A DNA stretch of 64,000 bases from the NCBI GenBank assembly GCA_900660155.1, contig CABFPE010000684.1:285671-349670 (forward strand), written 5' to 3'. Source of the DNA: Hofstenia miamia. Taxonomy: Eukaryota; Xenacoelomorpha; Acoela; Hofsteniidae. Shown here piece by piece: positions 1 through 12,090 of the stretch (positions are counted from its first letter, which is position 1; each line of letters starts with the position of its first letter). The notes beneath the pieces are model-generated. The model saw only the letters and a program-made list of their open reading frames with translations, was not told where the DNA came from and did not search any database. A program made the translations under genes and the position numbers.

Positions 1-165
1 ACGTTTAGAAATGGTGTTTAAGAAGACGTTTAGAAGACGTTTAGAAAACGTTTTAGAACATCATTTGGTGGACACTAGATGGCATTCAGCAACGTTTAGA
101 AATGGTGTTTTATACGACGTTTAGAAGACGTATCTTAAGACGTCTTAGAACGTGTTATACCATTA
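1..165. repeat. Short-period ACGTTTAGAA repeat block
   Basis: The decamer ACGTTTAGAA and near copies occur at least five times in the first 130 bases, with variants such as GACGTCTTAGAACG after that. Spacing is irregular, about 11 to 65 bases. Two of the copies lie in a longer shared unit that continues into ATGGTGTTT. The block runs off the left edge, so it may be the end of a satellite array or the subterminal repeats of a transposon, possibly the Merlin copy that follows. No open frame is seen here. Confidence 0.5.
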
Positions 166-422
166 TAAGAGGGGTATAAAACGATTTATTGTTTATTGAG
201 TGTTTGACTTCTTACAAAGCTTCGATTACTGCCATAAGGATTTATTAATGCCGTTGGGGATAAATCTGCTGATATTGTTCTTTTCAAAATGATTCAGTTT
301 CAACTAAAATACAATCAGTAAACATCAATATTTTTTTTGCGAGATAAACGTGAAAGTTTTTAATTTAAAGAATTCAAAAAACAATATTTAAGCGAGATAA
401 AATATTGGGGAGTCCACTCATA

Positions 423-1409
423 CTATAAAAATGGAGACTCCACTTCTACTATAACAATTGGAAAGTTCACTCCTACTTTAACAATGGAGAGTAACTTAAG
501 CAGGATAAACAATGGAAAAATATGATTAATGAAATTATAAATTATTGAACAAGTTATTTCCGCCAAATCTTTGTCTCCACATATACTCATCCACAAATTA
601 ATCATGTCATCCACTGTACCAGTCATTCACTTAAATTTGCGATTGGCTGCACTCCACATTGCCTCTATGTTGTTTGTATGCGCTCCAGTAACAGGATCAA
701 CAAAATTATCATTATGGATGACAGCTTCATGAAAATATGAATGTGTTCCATACCCATCCGAGAGCCAAGAATATGCAGCTGAGCCATCTGTATAAATAGT
801 GGTGCAGAACTCAACTTTTTCGAAAATTATTGCCTCAAAAGTATCAACTACTCGATCAGGAACAAACTGCATGTAACCAATTTTTGTCAGGTTCATAAAT
901 TCCAAACACCCATTGCTCACAAAAAACTCTACTGTGATGGTATTTTCCTTTGCGAAAATCACTTTCATCCAACTGGACCTTGTGTTTGAAACCACCTAGC
1001 TTCTGATTGCATATTGTCGTATTCATCAGTATCCTGGAACACACATCACAGCAAAATGAATACCAATCCACTGCAGTGTGCTCTGCAATCTCACATTGCA
1101 CAATTGCTTGAGTTACAGACATCTGTATGAGAAAAGAATAGATTAGAAAAAGCAATTTTTGTAATGTCAAGTGGCAACTCTCAAAGAAAGACCCACTCCG
1201 TGGTGACTTCTCTCTATTACACAACTTGCAATGCCAAATAAACCTATCTGAATAGGACTGGTAAAAAATTCTGCTCATTGCAATGCCACAACGTTCACAT
1301 TGGAATCCATTTGTGATTAAATTGTGGTCTTGACAAATCTCACTGCTTTTTCTTCCGTACCCGCAATAGCAAACAAATCAAAAAGAGAAAATCCTCTAGG
1401 ATGTGCCAT
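423..1409 (-). pseudogene. Merlin (IS1016/ISXO2-like) transposase, broken
   Basis: This is the relic of a DDE transposase that would cut and paste a Merlin-type DNA transposon. Reading on the minus strand from an ATG at 1409, the N-terminus has a Leu-Phe-Asp-Leu-Phe motif. A zinc-ribbon-like part follows (CERCG, later CKLCNREKSPRSGSFFES). The catalytic core has QLDES, KGKYH, QWVFG, then IYTDGSAAYS and finally GAHTNNIEAMW, giving the D, D and E of the family. The copy is dead: the frame shifts near 1345 and again near 880, and a TGA interrupts it at 627-629. Past that stop the same frame continues with a plausible C-terminus to about 510. Terminal inverted repeats were not identified. Merlin elements are known from many invertebrates. 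Confidence 0.85.
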
Positions 1410-1827
1410 ATTAAAAACTAAATCACAAATACAAATGTCTTATATAAAAGACAATTCTGTCAATATAACAATAGGTTCTCAAATAAATTAGCGAAAATAT
1501 GAAATCAAACACAAGTAAATAATTATATTCTGGTTTTAATGATAAAAAGAAGTTAGGTACTTTATATATACATAGATTCAATTTAACATTAATTAATTTA
1601 TCTTTGAACACATTGTTAAAATTTATAATTTTTCATTTCTAAATCTAAAAATTGAATTAACATTTCTTAGTATTCTATGCTTCATTAAAAGTACTACAAC
1701 ATTTATATGAAATAAAATACTAATTGTAATTTAATCAAATACGAATAACATTATTTATGTCCAGTGATCATCTACAGGTGTGGTTGCTATGGCAACAATT
1801 TGTTACAAAAGCGAATGATCTGCATAA
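1410..1827. other. AT-rich spacer
   Basis: About 75 to 80 percent AT, with no convincing gene. The right part (about 1775-1827) contains a GTTGCTATGGCAAC palindrome-like stretch. It also contains about 15 bases, ATGATCTGCA and neighbours, that are shared with the flank of the LTR relic near 4610. Confidence 0.5.
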
Positions 1828-3012
1828 TATAACATCATCACCGGCGAAGGAAGTACATACAAACTCAAACAGGCAAGGTAATGTGTATGTTTACTCTTGC
1901 TTTCTTTCACTGTTGTATAATTATAGATTTAACTTAATTAATACTCCAAGCTAGCATAACAACCACTACTATTTATGTAGCATCTTCGAGAGTAATAACA
2001 AGAAAGACCGTTCGCAGTCCAACAGTTTGATCTGTTCCATCTATCCGCATTCATCATCCCATCCACTGCGACTCAGCTCACCCTCATTGAAAGAGTTTTG
2101 TTATGTGTGCCTTACTTACGGTGTAATAAATACCAGTCACTAATCAACTTAATTCTCACTCTCAGTGTATACTGATTTAGTGTGTTAACAAGATAATGTA
2201 TCGCAAACAGACACTAGCTGCTATTGCACTAATTAAAAGCAATTATTATAAAAATAGAGCAGCTTCCTATATTTAGTTAAAATATAATTATGGTAATGTC
2301 TGACACGTAAAAATGACACTAGCTGCAGACAGAATAAAAAGATAACTACAAACTACGGCAGCTCCTAACCTAAATATAGATAAAATATAATTAACATGGT
2401 CTTTTTTCAGACTCTTATAGGTCAAATAATTTGGATCTAAAATAGGGTTAGTTATCAACATGTCTATGGTGGCACTCAGCCTTTTGTGCATTTATTACTA
2501 CATGCAATGTCCACAAGTAGTAGCCAGCTAAGCATGAAAATAAAAGCATTTCTATTTCTAACCGTAACCTATTTGCATATAATAATCTAAATCCCTCACA
2601 CACAGCTCTCGATCAATAAACACAATGAATGTTTAGCTGCGCATTTAATTATAATCAACAAAGCCAAGAAGCAAAAAATAAACCACTAAAGGATAAATTT
2701 CCATCATCTTAACAGCACTTCATTTCTATTTATATACAATTTTATTAAACATATTTACCAGATAAACAAGTACCAGTCGCAGATTGATTTTCTTATGTCC
2801 ATGTAAGTTATTTCTGCGTGATCTACGTGGCTAGCTAAAATTACTGCGGAGCATAATGTCCACATATGTGGACCGATATTTGCTTTTACAATTTGGCAAA
2901 ATCATTAAGTGCTAATTCTAATAAATTGACTTTAGTTTCTAATTAGAGTTTTACGTAGTTTTTTTCTTTCTTCTTTGTTGCGAATCAATCAATTTAGTAG
3001 CATTATACTACA
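1828..3012 (-). repeat. LTR relic A of the 16245 LTR family, minus orientation
   Basis: On the minus strand this starts TGTAGTATAATG at 3012 and ends near GATGATGTTATA at 1828. It matches, in order, landmarks of the LTR at 16245-17568: the CACATGTGGAC box, the GGTACTTGTTTA segment, the AATAAACT-like stretch, CAGCTAAGCAT, CTTAGCTGGCTA and TAGATCCAAAT. It closely resembles relic C (4628-5860) in the same orientation, about 90 percent or better by eye. It is more distant from the 16245 copy, so it belongs to an older or sister subfamily. No coding capacity is expected in an LTR. Confidence 0.75.
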
Positions 3013-3649
3013 ATAATGCCGAAAATGTGTTTTTTTCAAATTTATGAAGAAGCATAATCACGTAAACTTAACATTTGTCCAATTGGCGGTCTCAAAGATC
3101 AAAATGACTCTGCAGCCGGTTAGTGATTTCTATGAGTTAAAACAGTATTGACATGTAGAAAACAGGGTGTTTTGAAATGTGTTTCTAAATGCTATTTTCC
3201 AAATTCTTATAGGGTTGTTTGCGAGCCAATTATCAAGAAAAAATTTAAATTACAATCAATGGTCTTAGTGGATACAGATAGCTAAAATTATATTTTATAT
3301 AATTTTTTTAAGGAAATCTTAAAAATAAAAAGAAATATCTTGTCTTCATGGGGAATATACAACTATCGCCAGTTTATCATTAAAGGTTTAAGCTTAGGCA
3401 TCAGTTGGGAAACATGTCAGCCCAAGCTGGGATTGGATAATGCTGCGAGTTACTCTTAGATGTGTTGGGCCGGGTCGCATGTCATTTTATAATTGTTACA
3501 GTGGAAGAAAATATCATTTTGTGGAAAGTTTAAAAATATTTTTTGGCATTTTCTATCATAACCAACTTTCTACTGATTAGTTTAAGTGTATTAAAAGAAA
3601 AATGTATGTTGATAATTTGATAATTAAATGTTTGCTAGTATATGCAGTT
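3013..3649. other. Sequence between LTR relics A and B
   Basis: An AT-rich stretch with no open frame. A less AT-rich patch at about 3400-3480 (GTTGGGCCGGGTCGCATGTC) is not recognised. It may be remnant internal sequence of the element whose LTRs flank it, or host DNA. Confidence 0.4.
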
Positions 3650-4375
3650 TGTAGCATAATCCATAAAAGAACAAAGAAAGAAGAAAACCAACCAAGATCG
3701 AGTATCAATTTAACAAAACTTATTTATATATTACTTTTGTACTTTTAATAGATTAGAATCAAGTCATGTTATTTGAAAATTTTGTAAAGTAAGTGTTTTC
3801 TGCTTAACGCTTTTGACAAATCACATGTGGACAATTAGCTCCATGTTGATTTTAGATAGCCGCCATTTTCACGCAGAATTATTCTATGTAGATGCAGAAT
3901 TAAAACGGCGTCAGCTACTTGTTTAGATACAAATATGTTTGCAGTAATTTTATATAAATATGTACTAAGAGGAACATGGAGTTGATGGAAAATAAACTCC
4001 TTAGCAGTTTATCTATATTTATTTGGTTTGATTAATTGTTAAATAATGCGCAGCTAAGCATTTCATGCAGGTAACGATTGACAGGCTGGTGTGAGGGGAA
4101 ATTAATTTAGTGGCTTGATCAATCGCATGCATCTAAGTTATGGATACGAATAGGAGTTTTTATATCATGCTTAGCTGGCTACCAATCTTGTGTTGCTACA
4201 TGTAAATTCGCAATAAGGCGAGTCAGCCAAACCTAGGAATGTTACTTATTTAACATCTTATTTTAGATCCAAATTTGTTACAACTAGGAGACTGATAACG
4301 ACTGTGTTTATTTTGTTATTGTATTGTTATTGATTGTGGTATGTATTTTATCTGTACGGTTAGGAAGCTGCTCTA
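3650..4375 (+). repeat. LTR relic B, plus orientation, partial
   Basis: It begins TGTAGCATAATCCAT, the same start as the LTRs at 16245 and 28067. It then follows the LTR order (CACATGTGGAC, CTACTTGTTTA, AATAAACTCCTT, GCGCAGCTAAGC, CTTAGCTGGCTA, TTTTAGATCCAAAT) as far as TTAGGAAGCTGCT near 4375. Homology stops there and the distal part of the LTR is not present. It lies head to head with relic A and tail to tail with relic C, so at least two insertions or a rearrangement made this cluster. Confidence 0.75.
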
Positions 4376-4461
4376 GTTTTGTACAGTCTATTACATATAA
4401 GTCCCTATGTTTCAAACTACTACTGCATTTAAGCAATAAGCTTTTCTTCTTTGGGGATCAG

Positions 4462-4617
4462 GTTGTGCAGCACCCACCAAACATCATGGTCTGGGCTGCT
4501 ATGGCAAAAGAATATTTGATTGGCTCATTATTTATTGAGGGTCGCATGGACAGACATCGATGGATTGAGTTGCTGGCAAAAGAATTATTTGATTGCTCAT
4601 TATTTATTGAGCAATGA
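4462..4617 (+). pseudogene. Tc1-like transposase fragment
   Basis: A frame reads VQHPPNIMVWAAMAKEYLIG, then FIEGRMDRHRWIELL. This matches the Tc1/mariner core between the first and second catalytic Asp (family pattern: HPPSVMVW...G...F.G..D...Y...L). Only about 50 residues remain and no catalytic Asp lies inside the piece. A segment of about 40 bases coding roughly AKEYLIGSLFIE is repeated about 70 bases downstream, in the same frame, as AKELFDCSLFIE. The fragment lies between LTR relics B and C. Confidence 0.65.
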
Positions 4618-4627
4618 TCTGCAATAA

Positions 4628-5860
4628 TGTAACATCATCACCCTGGCGAAGGATGTGCATAATAACACAGCAGGGTAATGTGTATATTTACTCTTGCTTT
4701 TCTTTCACTGTTGTATAATTAGAATTAACTTAATTAATACTCCAAGCTAGCATAACAACCACTACTATTTAGGTAGCATCTTCGGAAGTAATAACAAGAA
4801 AGAGTGTAATGGGCACACTTGCCCGAAGCTCTGTCACAAAGGCAGTTCGCAGTTCTAAAACTGTTAGATCTTTTCCATCTATCCTTGTACATCGTCCCAC
4901 ACTGCGACTCAGCTCACACTCATTGAAAGAGTTTTGTTATGTGTGCCTTACTTATGGTGTAATAAATACCAGTCACTAATCAACTTAATTCTCACTCTCA
5001 CTGTATACTCATTTTTTGTGTTAACAAGATAATGTGTCTCAAACGGACACTAGCTGCTATTGCACTAATTAAAAGCAATTATTATAAAAATAGAGCAGCT
5101 TCCTATATTTTGTTAAAAAATATAATTATGGTAAACTGCTGACACGTAAAAATGACACTAGCTGCAGACAGAATAAAGATAACTACAAACTATGGCAGCT
5201 CCTAACCTACATATAGATAAAATACAATTAACACGGTCTCATTTCGGTCTCTTATAGGTCAATCAATTTGGATCTAAAACAGGGTTAGTAATCAACACGC
5301 CTACGGTGGCTATCAGCCTTTCATGCATTTGTTACTACATGCGATGTTATCGAGCGGTAGCCAGCTAAGCATGAGAATAAAAACGTTCCCATCCCTAACC
5401 GTAACCTATTTGCATGCAATTATCGAGACTGACATCTAATAACAGTCCCTCACAAACAGCCCTCAATCGATGCACACAACGAATGCTTAGCTGCGCATTG
5501 AATTAAAATTAATAAAACCACGAAACAAAGAATAAACCACTAAAGGATACATTTCCATCATCTTAACAGCGCTTGGTTTCTATTTATATACAATTTTATT
5601 AAACGTATTTACCAGATAAACAAGTACCAGTCGCAGATTGATTTCTTATGTCCACGTAAGTTATTTCTGCGTGGTCTACGTGGCTAGCTAAAATTAATGC
5701 GGAGCGTAATGTCCACATGCGTTTTGTCAAATTCATTGCGACCGTTATTTGCTTTCACAATTTGGCAAAATCATTAAATGCTATTTCTAATTAATTGACT
5801 TGAGTTTTATGTAGTTTTTTCTTTGTTGCGAATCAATCGATTTAGTAGGATTATGCTACG
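4628..5860 (-). repeat. LTR relic C, minus orientation
   Basis: On the minus strand it starts GTAGCATAATCC near 5860 and ends GATGATGTTACA at 4628. Long stretches are nearly identical to relic A, for example the GACACTAGCTGCTATTGCAC and CTCCAAGCTAGCATAACAAC segments. The likeness to relic A extends about 15 bases beyond the LTR end. A and C could therefore be the two LTRs of one old minus-strand element whose interior is now only 1.6 kb and contains relic B and a Tc1 piece. Alternatively they may be a segmental duplicate. Confidence 0.75.
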
Positions 5861-7249
5861 CTATTTATCTAAGACTACAGATAAAATATTTTTTTACATT
5901 TTTTTACACGTTAAGAAAATATTGTAACGATTTGATTTCATAGATTACGGCGAAAAATTATATATATATTTATATATATATATATATATATTGCATGAAC
6001 TTCTTTTTTGGGTAATTCAAAACTGTTTATACATAGAAACAAATTTTTTTTCCAAGAGAATAATAATTCTGCTATATCTGTAAAATGTGCATTTTAAATG
6101 TTTTAAAGTGAATTTGAAGATGAATGCACACTCGAGCACTCATTTAAGCAGTTACTTCAAATTGTGTCAAGAAGCTTCTTTAATTGTTTCTCTGCTAATT
6201 TGATTAAATTTTCTAATGCTCCACCAGAAATTAAAGCACTCTAACAAAAATTGAGGTTTAGTTCTTCCAAAAATATTGTAATCATATTGGATATCAATTA
6301 ACTGTCACAAAGCAGCAAAGACTATTTATTGTTTTTACCTAAAATATATTTTAAAAAGTATTTTGTGTATGTATTTTTGGAAATATACACATTGTTAGTT
6401 TCAATCGCAATCGTGCATTAAAAAGTGTGTTCTTCCATATATATTTAGTAGTCTATACCCTATGCCACTCCAGTATAGATTTGCAAATTATTCTTTTAGT
6501 CACCACTCACATCTGGACTTCTGTTTTTAATATTATTTAAGTTACTAAAGTTTGGGTTTTTGTACTCAAATAAATAAATATATAAAAAAATGAACACACA
6601 CACACATATATATATTCGCAAATATTAGATATAATGTAGGAACTATTTTTTTAAAGTTTAAATGGTTTAGGGTTTTTGAAAGGTTCAATAACTCAGCTTC
6701 AAATTTGTACTTTATATCTAAAACTGTGGGCTGAATAAACAATGAATAAACCAATACTTTTAATTTTCCAATTGAGGGAAGGCAGTTTCACTTGACTGAA
6801 TCTGAAAGAAAATGTATTCAAATCCAAAATTAATGAACGTACTTTTGCAAATATACCTTTTATGCTCAAACTGTAAAATTACAACTGTAACTAAATAATT
6901 ACACAAATATATATATAATTTATCGTATACTCTGACCTGAAGTGCATGAATCAAATTTACTATTTGCAAACAAACGATTCTTAAATTTCTATTAGGACAG
7001 CACTTCAAAAAGCTTTAAAATTTCAGAAATGTTTTTTAATGGAAAGTTGTTTTCTAAAATTTTTATTACAAAATTTGCCATTTGCACAATCATGTAAATT
7101 CCTTTATAAGATATTTAATAATTTAATAAGATATTTCCTTATAAGATAATATAAGTAGTAAATTATAAATGCTTGCTTACTTATTCCATATTTAATATTT
7201 TGATAAATATAAATACAATGCAAGCACCAATCAATAGCAGTCATTCTTA
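5861..7249. other. AT-rich spacer with two microsatellites
   Basis: No gene is recognised. A TA-rich run lies at 5958-5992 and a CA/TA run at about 6593-6615. Short hydrophobic or Lys-rich frames here have no family resemblance and look like chance in AT-rich DNA. Confidence 0.5.
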
Positions 7250-8050
7250 GTATCATGAGGAAGCATTCAATTCTATGGATTTTAGCTTTTTGAAAACAAA
7301 GTTATTTGAAAAAGGTTTCAGTAATGTGGATATACACCTCATATAATTTCCTTTTTTACTGATCGAAGACAGCGTGTATAACTTATCGAAATTTTTTGCT
7401 GATTCTGCAACTATTAATCTAGGAGTTCCAACATTTATTGTATTATGACTTATTTCATTTGGTCTCTATGTAAACGATATGTCAGAGTCTTACTTATCAA
7501 TATTTCGATGATACAACTGTATTATTACGACATCGACATTGAGGAAACCCTTTGACAACATTCAGTTTTGAATAAAGACAATGAATCAATATCATGCATT
7601 TTGATAAAATACAGACTAATAATTAATGTAAAAAAATCCCAATTAATTATTTGCACTGAAGGCATCACGCAGAAATTTCTGAAATGTCCAAATTGACCAT
7701 AAATGAAATTGGAATTTTAATCAGTAATTTACGAGAATTGAGGAGTCCCCCTTATCTAAGATGAAAAAAATCATTAAAATGAGGCAATAAAAAATTACAT
7801 GCAGAAGTTTTTCAGTACCCAAATGCTCACTTATCGATTTAGTTTACCCCTCTCTTAAAATATTTCTGTATCCGCTCCTACGTACCATAGTAGTTTATCA
7901 ATTATTGTGTTGCTGGTGAATTCAGTTATCTGTCGCTTTCCCTATCAAAACATTAATTATCCTGAAATAGAGTACATCACAGGGCTTTCAAATCTATTCA
8001 TTATAACTCCAAACATGAATACGTCAGAGAAATGAAAAAAGTATTATTTT
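7250..8050 (+). mobile_element. LINE relic (Jockey/CR1-like reverse transcriptase)
   Basis: Fragments in shifting frames recall non-LTR reverse transcriptase. There is a RQRVYNLSKFFADS-like stretch with LGVP near 7370-7430, then LYVNDMSES with a degenerate catalytic box YFDDTT near 7470-7520. A thumb-like part near 7800-8030 includes FTPLLKYF and HRAFKSIHYNSKHEYVREM. Many stops and shifts interrupt it. Both ends are lost and no poly-A tail is evident, so this is an old, 5'-truncated copy. Confidence 0.55.
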
Positions 8051-8841
8051 TGAAAAAAAATTAAGGAAACCTTATTAAAAATCAAATATTATTTGCAATT
8101 GCTAGTGAATTTAGCACATGGACTAATTTTATATGTATGTTCAATCTTTTAACTAAGGAGTTTATTTTATATGTGTATATTTATATTTTTCGTTTATGAA
8201 TATTAGTTTGTAGTTGTTATTTCATTCATTTTTATACAATAATGAAGATGCCAATATCCTTAGACAAGGGGCATGCAGAAATTACATACACTAGAAATTA
8301 CGTCGACATTAAAATATTCAGAAACCGGAAATTGCTTAGAAAAGAAGAGTAGAGAACTCTTTCATTGGACAAACTATTTGAATCTGCCAAATATTCAGCT
8401 TGAAATCAATATTTAAATAGTTGATGATTAATTTTAATGAATGTTTTGGATATTATTATTTTTGAGGCGATTATTATTCTTAGTGATTTATAATGGAAAC
8501 TTTAAATTTTTTAAAACCTATCGAGGGAATCCGGTGATAATATTGAATGGCTATAGATTTACAGTTAATTTTGTAAAAAAATAATTGAAAATATTGGATG
8601 TGTGCTCACTGTAAGCTCAAACTAATAACAGATATTAATAGCAAACCTATTAAAAGCCTTAGATAAATTTTTTAGAGTAATAAGCAAGCCTTGTAGAATG
8701 CAATATGTATTAGGGCACCATTTTGCACCATCGCCTCTATTTTATATAAGAAATTATTTAGTAATGAAGTAACATAAAACTTAAATTTTTATGAATAAAT
8801 GCATTTAACGCCAAGCATACATCAATGAAAATCCTTATAAA
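8051..8841. other. AT-rich spacer
   Basis: No gene, RNA or clear repeat is recognised. The sequence is AT-rich throughout. Confidence 0.5.
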
Positions 8842-9253
8842 TTAAGTCATTGAGCCACGTTCCTCTTTCTTCAAGTCCTTCTCTGCTTTCAGGTAATCCT
8901 TTCCTCTGCGCAAATGATTGACATCGCATGTCCCAACAGCATAAATTTTATTCTTCTCAAATGCTTCAAAGAGTGGTACAGATGAAAAGAATCTATCAGT
9001 AAATACCTTGTGATTCTTGCCTTGTAGATCCTCTGTAAGGCGCACAACTACATCCCCACCAACCCCAAGTGGGGATGGTTTTCCACGACCACCACTTTTA
9101 CCTTGATACGATTCAAACTGATGAAGATATCCACAAACATCAGCTCTGCCCCAGAATTTAAATCCCCACTTCTTAGGTTTCTTTGGTAGATATTTTTTCA
9201 GTGTTGATCGTCCTTTGAAAGGAATCAACATCTCATCAACCGATTGGTGCTCT
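8842..9253 (-). pseudogene. piggyBac-family transposase fragment
   Basis: A minus-strand frame of about 130 residues reads DEMLIPFKGRSTLKKYLPKK, then PKKWGFKFWGRA, GYLHQFESYQGK, LGVGGDVVVRLTE, KVFTDRFFSSVPL and IYAVGTC. This is the middle of the DDE_Tnp_1_7 (piggyBac) catalytic domain, including the Asp of DEMLIPF and the Asp of FTDRFF. The frame ends at a stop at 8842. Upstream it is closed by a TGA just before EHQSVDEM, and a TA microsatellite begins within about 10 bases. The N-terminal part and the C-terminal Cys-rich finger are missing, so it is a fragment. Confidence 0.85.
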
Positions 9254-9258
9254 CAATA

Positions 9259-9281
9259 CACATATATATATATATATATAT
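9259..9281. repeat. TA microsatellite at the piggyBac fragment edge
   Basis: About 11 TA units lie directly against the truncated upstream edge of the piggyBac fragment. The 280 bases to the right hold no recognisable feature. Confidence 0.9.
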
Positions 9282-9564
9282 CCAATAAAAAATAAGTGAC
9301 CGTTTACTTTACCAACTGTAAAAAGAAACATTTCTGCAGAACTTAAGATGGCAAAACTAAAGTAAAGAGGTAGGTGATGCCACGGGGATATGAAATAATT
9401 TCTTAGTAAAAAAATTTAAACAAACCGCTGGGTTATTGAGTTGTAATAAATATATTTACATTTTAGAAAATTATATCTTTCTTCCAAAATAAGCTAAATA
9501 AAAATTTCTTAGCAATATCCCCAAAACATGATTGGATAGAGAAATTCGGGTCTAAGTACAGTGC

Positions 9565-11042
9565 TTCTCAAAAATCTGGAAATATTTATATAGCTTTTAG
9601 AAACCGGTGAATGCGATTTATCAGAGCTCACATAAAGGGAATTATATTTTCTGGAGGTGAAATCAAACAGTACCTATATTTAGTAATAGTAAAATTATTA
9701 TTCTGTAACTAATTTTAAGAAAAACAACTTTATTACTGAAAACTAGTTGAATATCACTCAGTTTGATCTTACTGAATACCACCAGTGAAGTCTGCTTGTG
9801 AAACAGTCGTCGTTGATGTCAGGGAGTAGTGTTCACACTTTGCTCGCTACAGTTAAAAGTTTATTGCTTTTAGTATCTAATTCATTATGGACGTAGAAAC
9901 ACGCATCTGCCTTGTACAACTTTACTACGAAAATATGAGAAGCACAAATTCCACACTGACGGCATACAAGACTATCCATGAACTTCACAAAGACCCGTTC
10001 CCAGGCTCAATGATGAAGAAGTTTATTCAGCAATTCGAATCCACTGGCTTTGCTTCTGGCAAGCCATGAACCCGAAGGCCCTCCCTTCTTGATCGAAGTG
10101 CCATAGTGATAGATTAACTAAGTGAACAAAAAGAAAACCATTCATTGAAATTGGTCTCTGCTAGCTCCATCTCAAGAATATTGAAGCATCAATCAGAATT
10201 ACCTCCAGAATTTCTGATCAACACAAGCAATTATGAAGGGGATAAATGTAAACGATTTCAGTTTTCGGATTGCTTTATTAAAAATGATCATATTGAGAAG
10301 ATTTTGTGTAGTGACGAGGTTAACTTCTTGCTGGACGGGTACGTTAACAAAAATAATGCTATCATATGAGGAACCGAAAGACTTCCGGCATTCTCTTCAC
10401 TCGCCACATGTGACTGTGTGGATGGGCTTTAGGAGCGTGTTCAAGTTGAAGCCTTTCTCCTTTCCTGCAACAGTTACTAGTGAATCCTATAAATTCATGC
10501 TAGAATCGCACATGGTCCCCCAATTGCGACGGCTTTGCCAGCTACACCTCACATTTCAACATGATCGTGCACCGCCGCACTTCGGAAGAATTGTGTCTGA
10601 CGTCCTGAAGAAAACTTTTGGTGAAAATACCGTTTGACATGGCATTCCGAACTTGGGGCCGCCAAGGTCTACTTATCTCACTCCACTTGACTTCTAGTTT
10701 TAGGGCATGTTGAAAACTCTAGTTTAGAGCCAGGAAATCCCACAGAATCTCGAGATTCTCAAAAAGTATATCTTGGAAGCTGCATAAGGCATGCAACAAG
10801 GTGAGATTTCCACTGCAATGAAGCAGTTTGAGAAAATGTTTCATCCAGATCACACAGAAAGGAGAGATATTTCTACCCTGAATTTTTGAAAATGCACAGA
10901 AAACATTCATTTTAAAATTTATAGCTTAGGTTTAGCCAGCAAGTGTTAAATTTTAAAATGATTCTTGACCAAAGTTTCAACTTAAATTAAACTGTGGGCA
11001 CCGAAATATCACATGTCAAAAAATTATCCAGATATTTATTTT
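9565..11042 (+). mobile_element. Degenerate mariner-like element with probable inverted ends
   Basis: Around the transposase relic, CTCAAAAATCTGGAAATATT (from about 9567) resembles the reverse complement of the segment ending near 11042 (ATAAATATCTGGATAATTTT). Both share a CTGGA core. A total near 1.48 kb fits a mariner with longer untranslated ends. The inverted repeats are only about 65-75 percent alike, so the borders are tentative. Confidence 0.4.
9887..10908 (+). pseudogene. Mariner-type transposase (DUF4817-like N-terminus), broken
   Basis: The frame starts MDVETRICLVQLYYEN, the helix-turn-helix N-terminus typical of one arthropod-rich mariner group. It continues through SSISRILKHQ, LCSDEVNFLLDG (first Asp), HVTVWMGF, LRRLCQLHLTFQHDRAPPHF (second Asp) and GPPRSTYLTPLDF. 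In that last motif the usual SPD is replaced by STY, so the third acidic residue looks lost. In-frame stops lie near 10067 and 10115, and the frame changes near 10365-10375. After about 10637 the C-terminal part (HFLKL-like, QFEKMF) is scrambled. It is a sibling of the cleaner copy at 32089-33092. Confidence 0.8.
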
Positions 11043-12090
11043 CGATTTAATTTTATTAAATCTTGAAGCATTTATTAGTTTTTTTATTGCAAGTTCTTTT
11101 CAATAGTTAGGATTAGGACTGCTTCTTACTAAAAATTCCTTAATATAATGACTGTCTGACATATGAGTTGCGGTTCTCTATCATTGGTAAAAATATTCTA
11201 TAATTTGGCATTTTTTGGCTACCAGACGTAAAGCGATAGACGCATATTCAATACGTTTAATAATATATTTTTTTAATTTGTGCATACAAGCGAATTTTAA
11301 TAAAATAGCAAATGTAAATAAGGCGAGTTGATATTCACAAAATATTGCAATCGAATTGAAGGCTAGAATATACTTGCATTTAATAAATTTCTCAAACTTG
11401 ACAATGTTGCGTCACAATAAATATTTCTTAGGAAATTGAAAATAAATATCTTAAAAGATTTTGCTTTTAGCATAGGCCTCCATATTAATAGTATTATACA
11501 AGCTTCATGGATTTTAGTAAGCATTTTCGCAATGTTCTTAAATACAGAACAGACCATTTTCATTGAATTAATATCTTAAGCCATAGGTAGAAAGATCTGC
11601 GATGAATTAAGTAAGTATAAATTATGTAGAAGAGGATTGATTTGCATACATATATTCAATTACTTCCTCCAGTAATCAACATATCCATGAAAATTCGTAC
11701 TCTATCATGGAAAGGAGTTCAGTTTTTTAAAACGTATCCTGAACTAAATTCCCAATGCAACCTTTGTTGTGTTTAGTTTTTTGTAATTTTTGCTGTTAAT
11801 GACACATTAAGTGCAGTATTAGCCACTTCTGTTGAGCTGTTTATCTATGCATTGAATCGGGACATCCCAATTGAATAATATCTATCAGAGGTGATCGCAT
11901 GCCGATGCAAATACTCTCACTGTATAATGAAAATTCGAATATTCAATTTTTGTTTAGTTTTGAAATCGATTTATTTGCAGATAACGAAAATATCATTAAA
12001 AGGGTCTTTGAGGCATGTTGCATTGATCCAAATTGGGAAATTGACATTTACATCTAAACTGTGCTAACCTGCAGGTAGGGTCCGGCGGTA
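11043..12090. other. AT-rich spacer
   Basis: No gene recognised. Short frames have no family signature. Confidence 0.45.

Noticed and set aside
1-165. CRISPR-like array
   Set aside because: The repeats are short and irregularly spaced and this is animal nuclear DNA.
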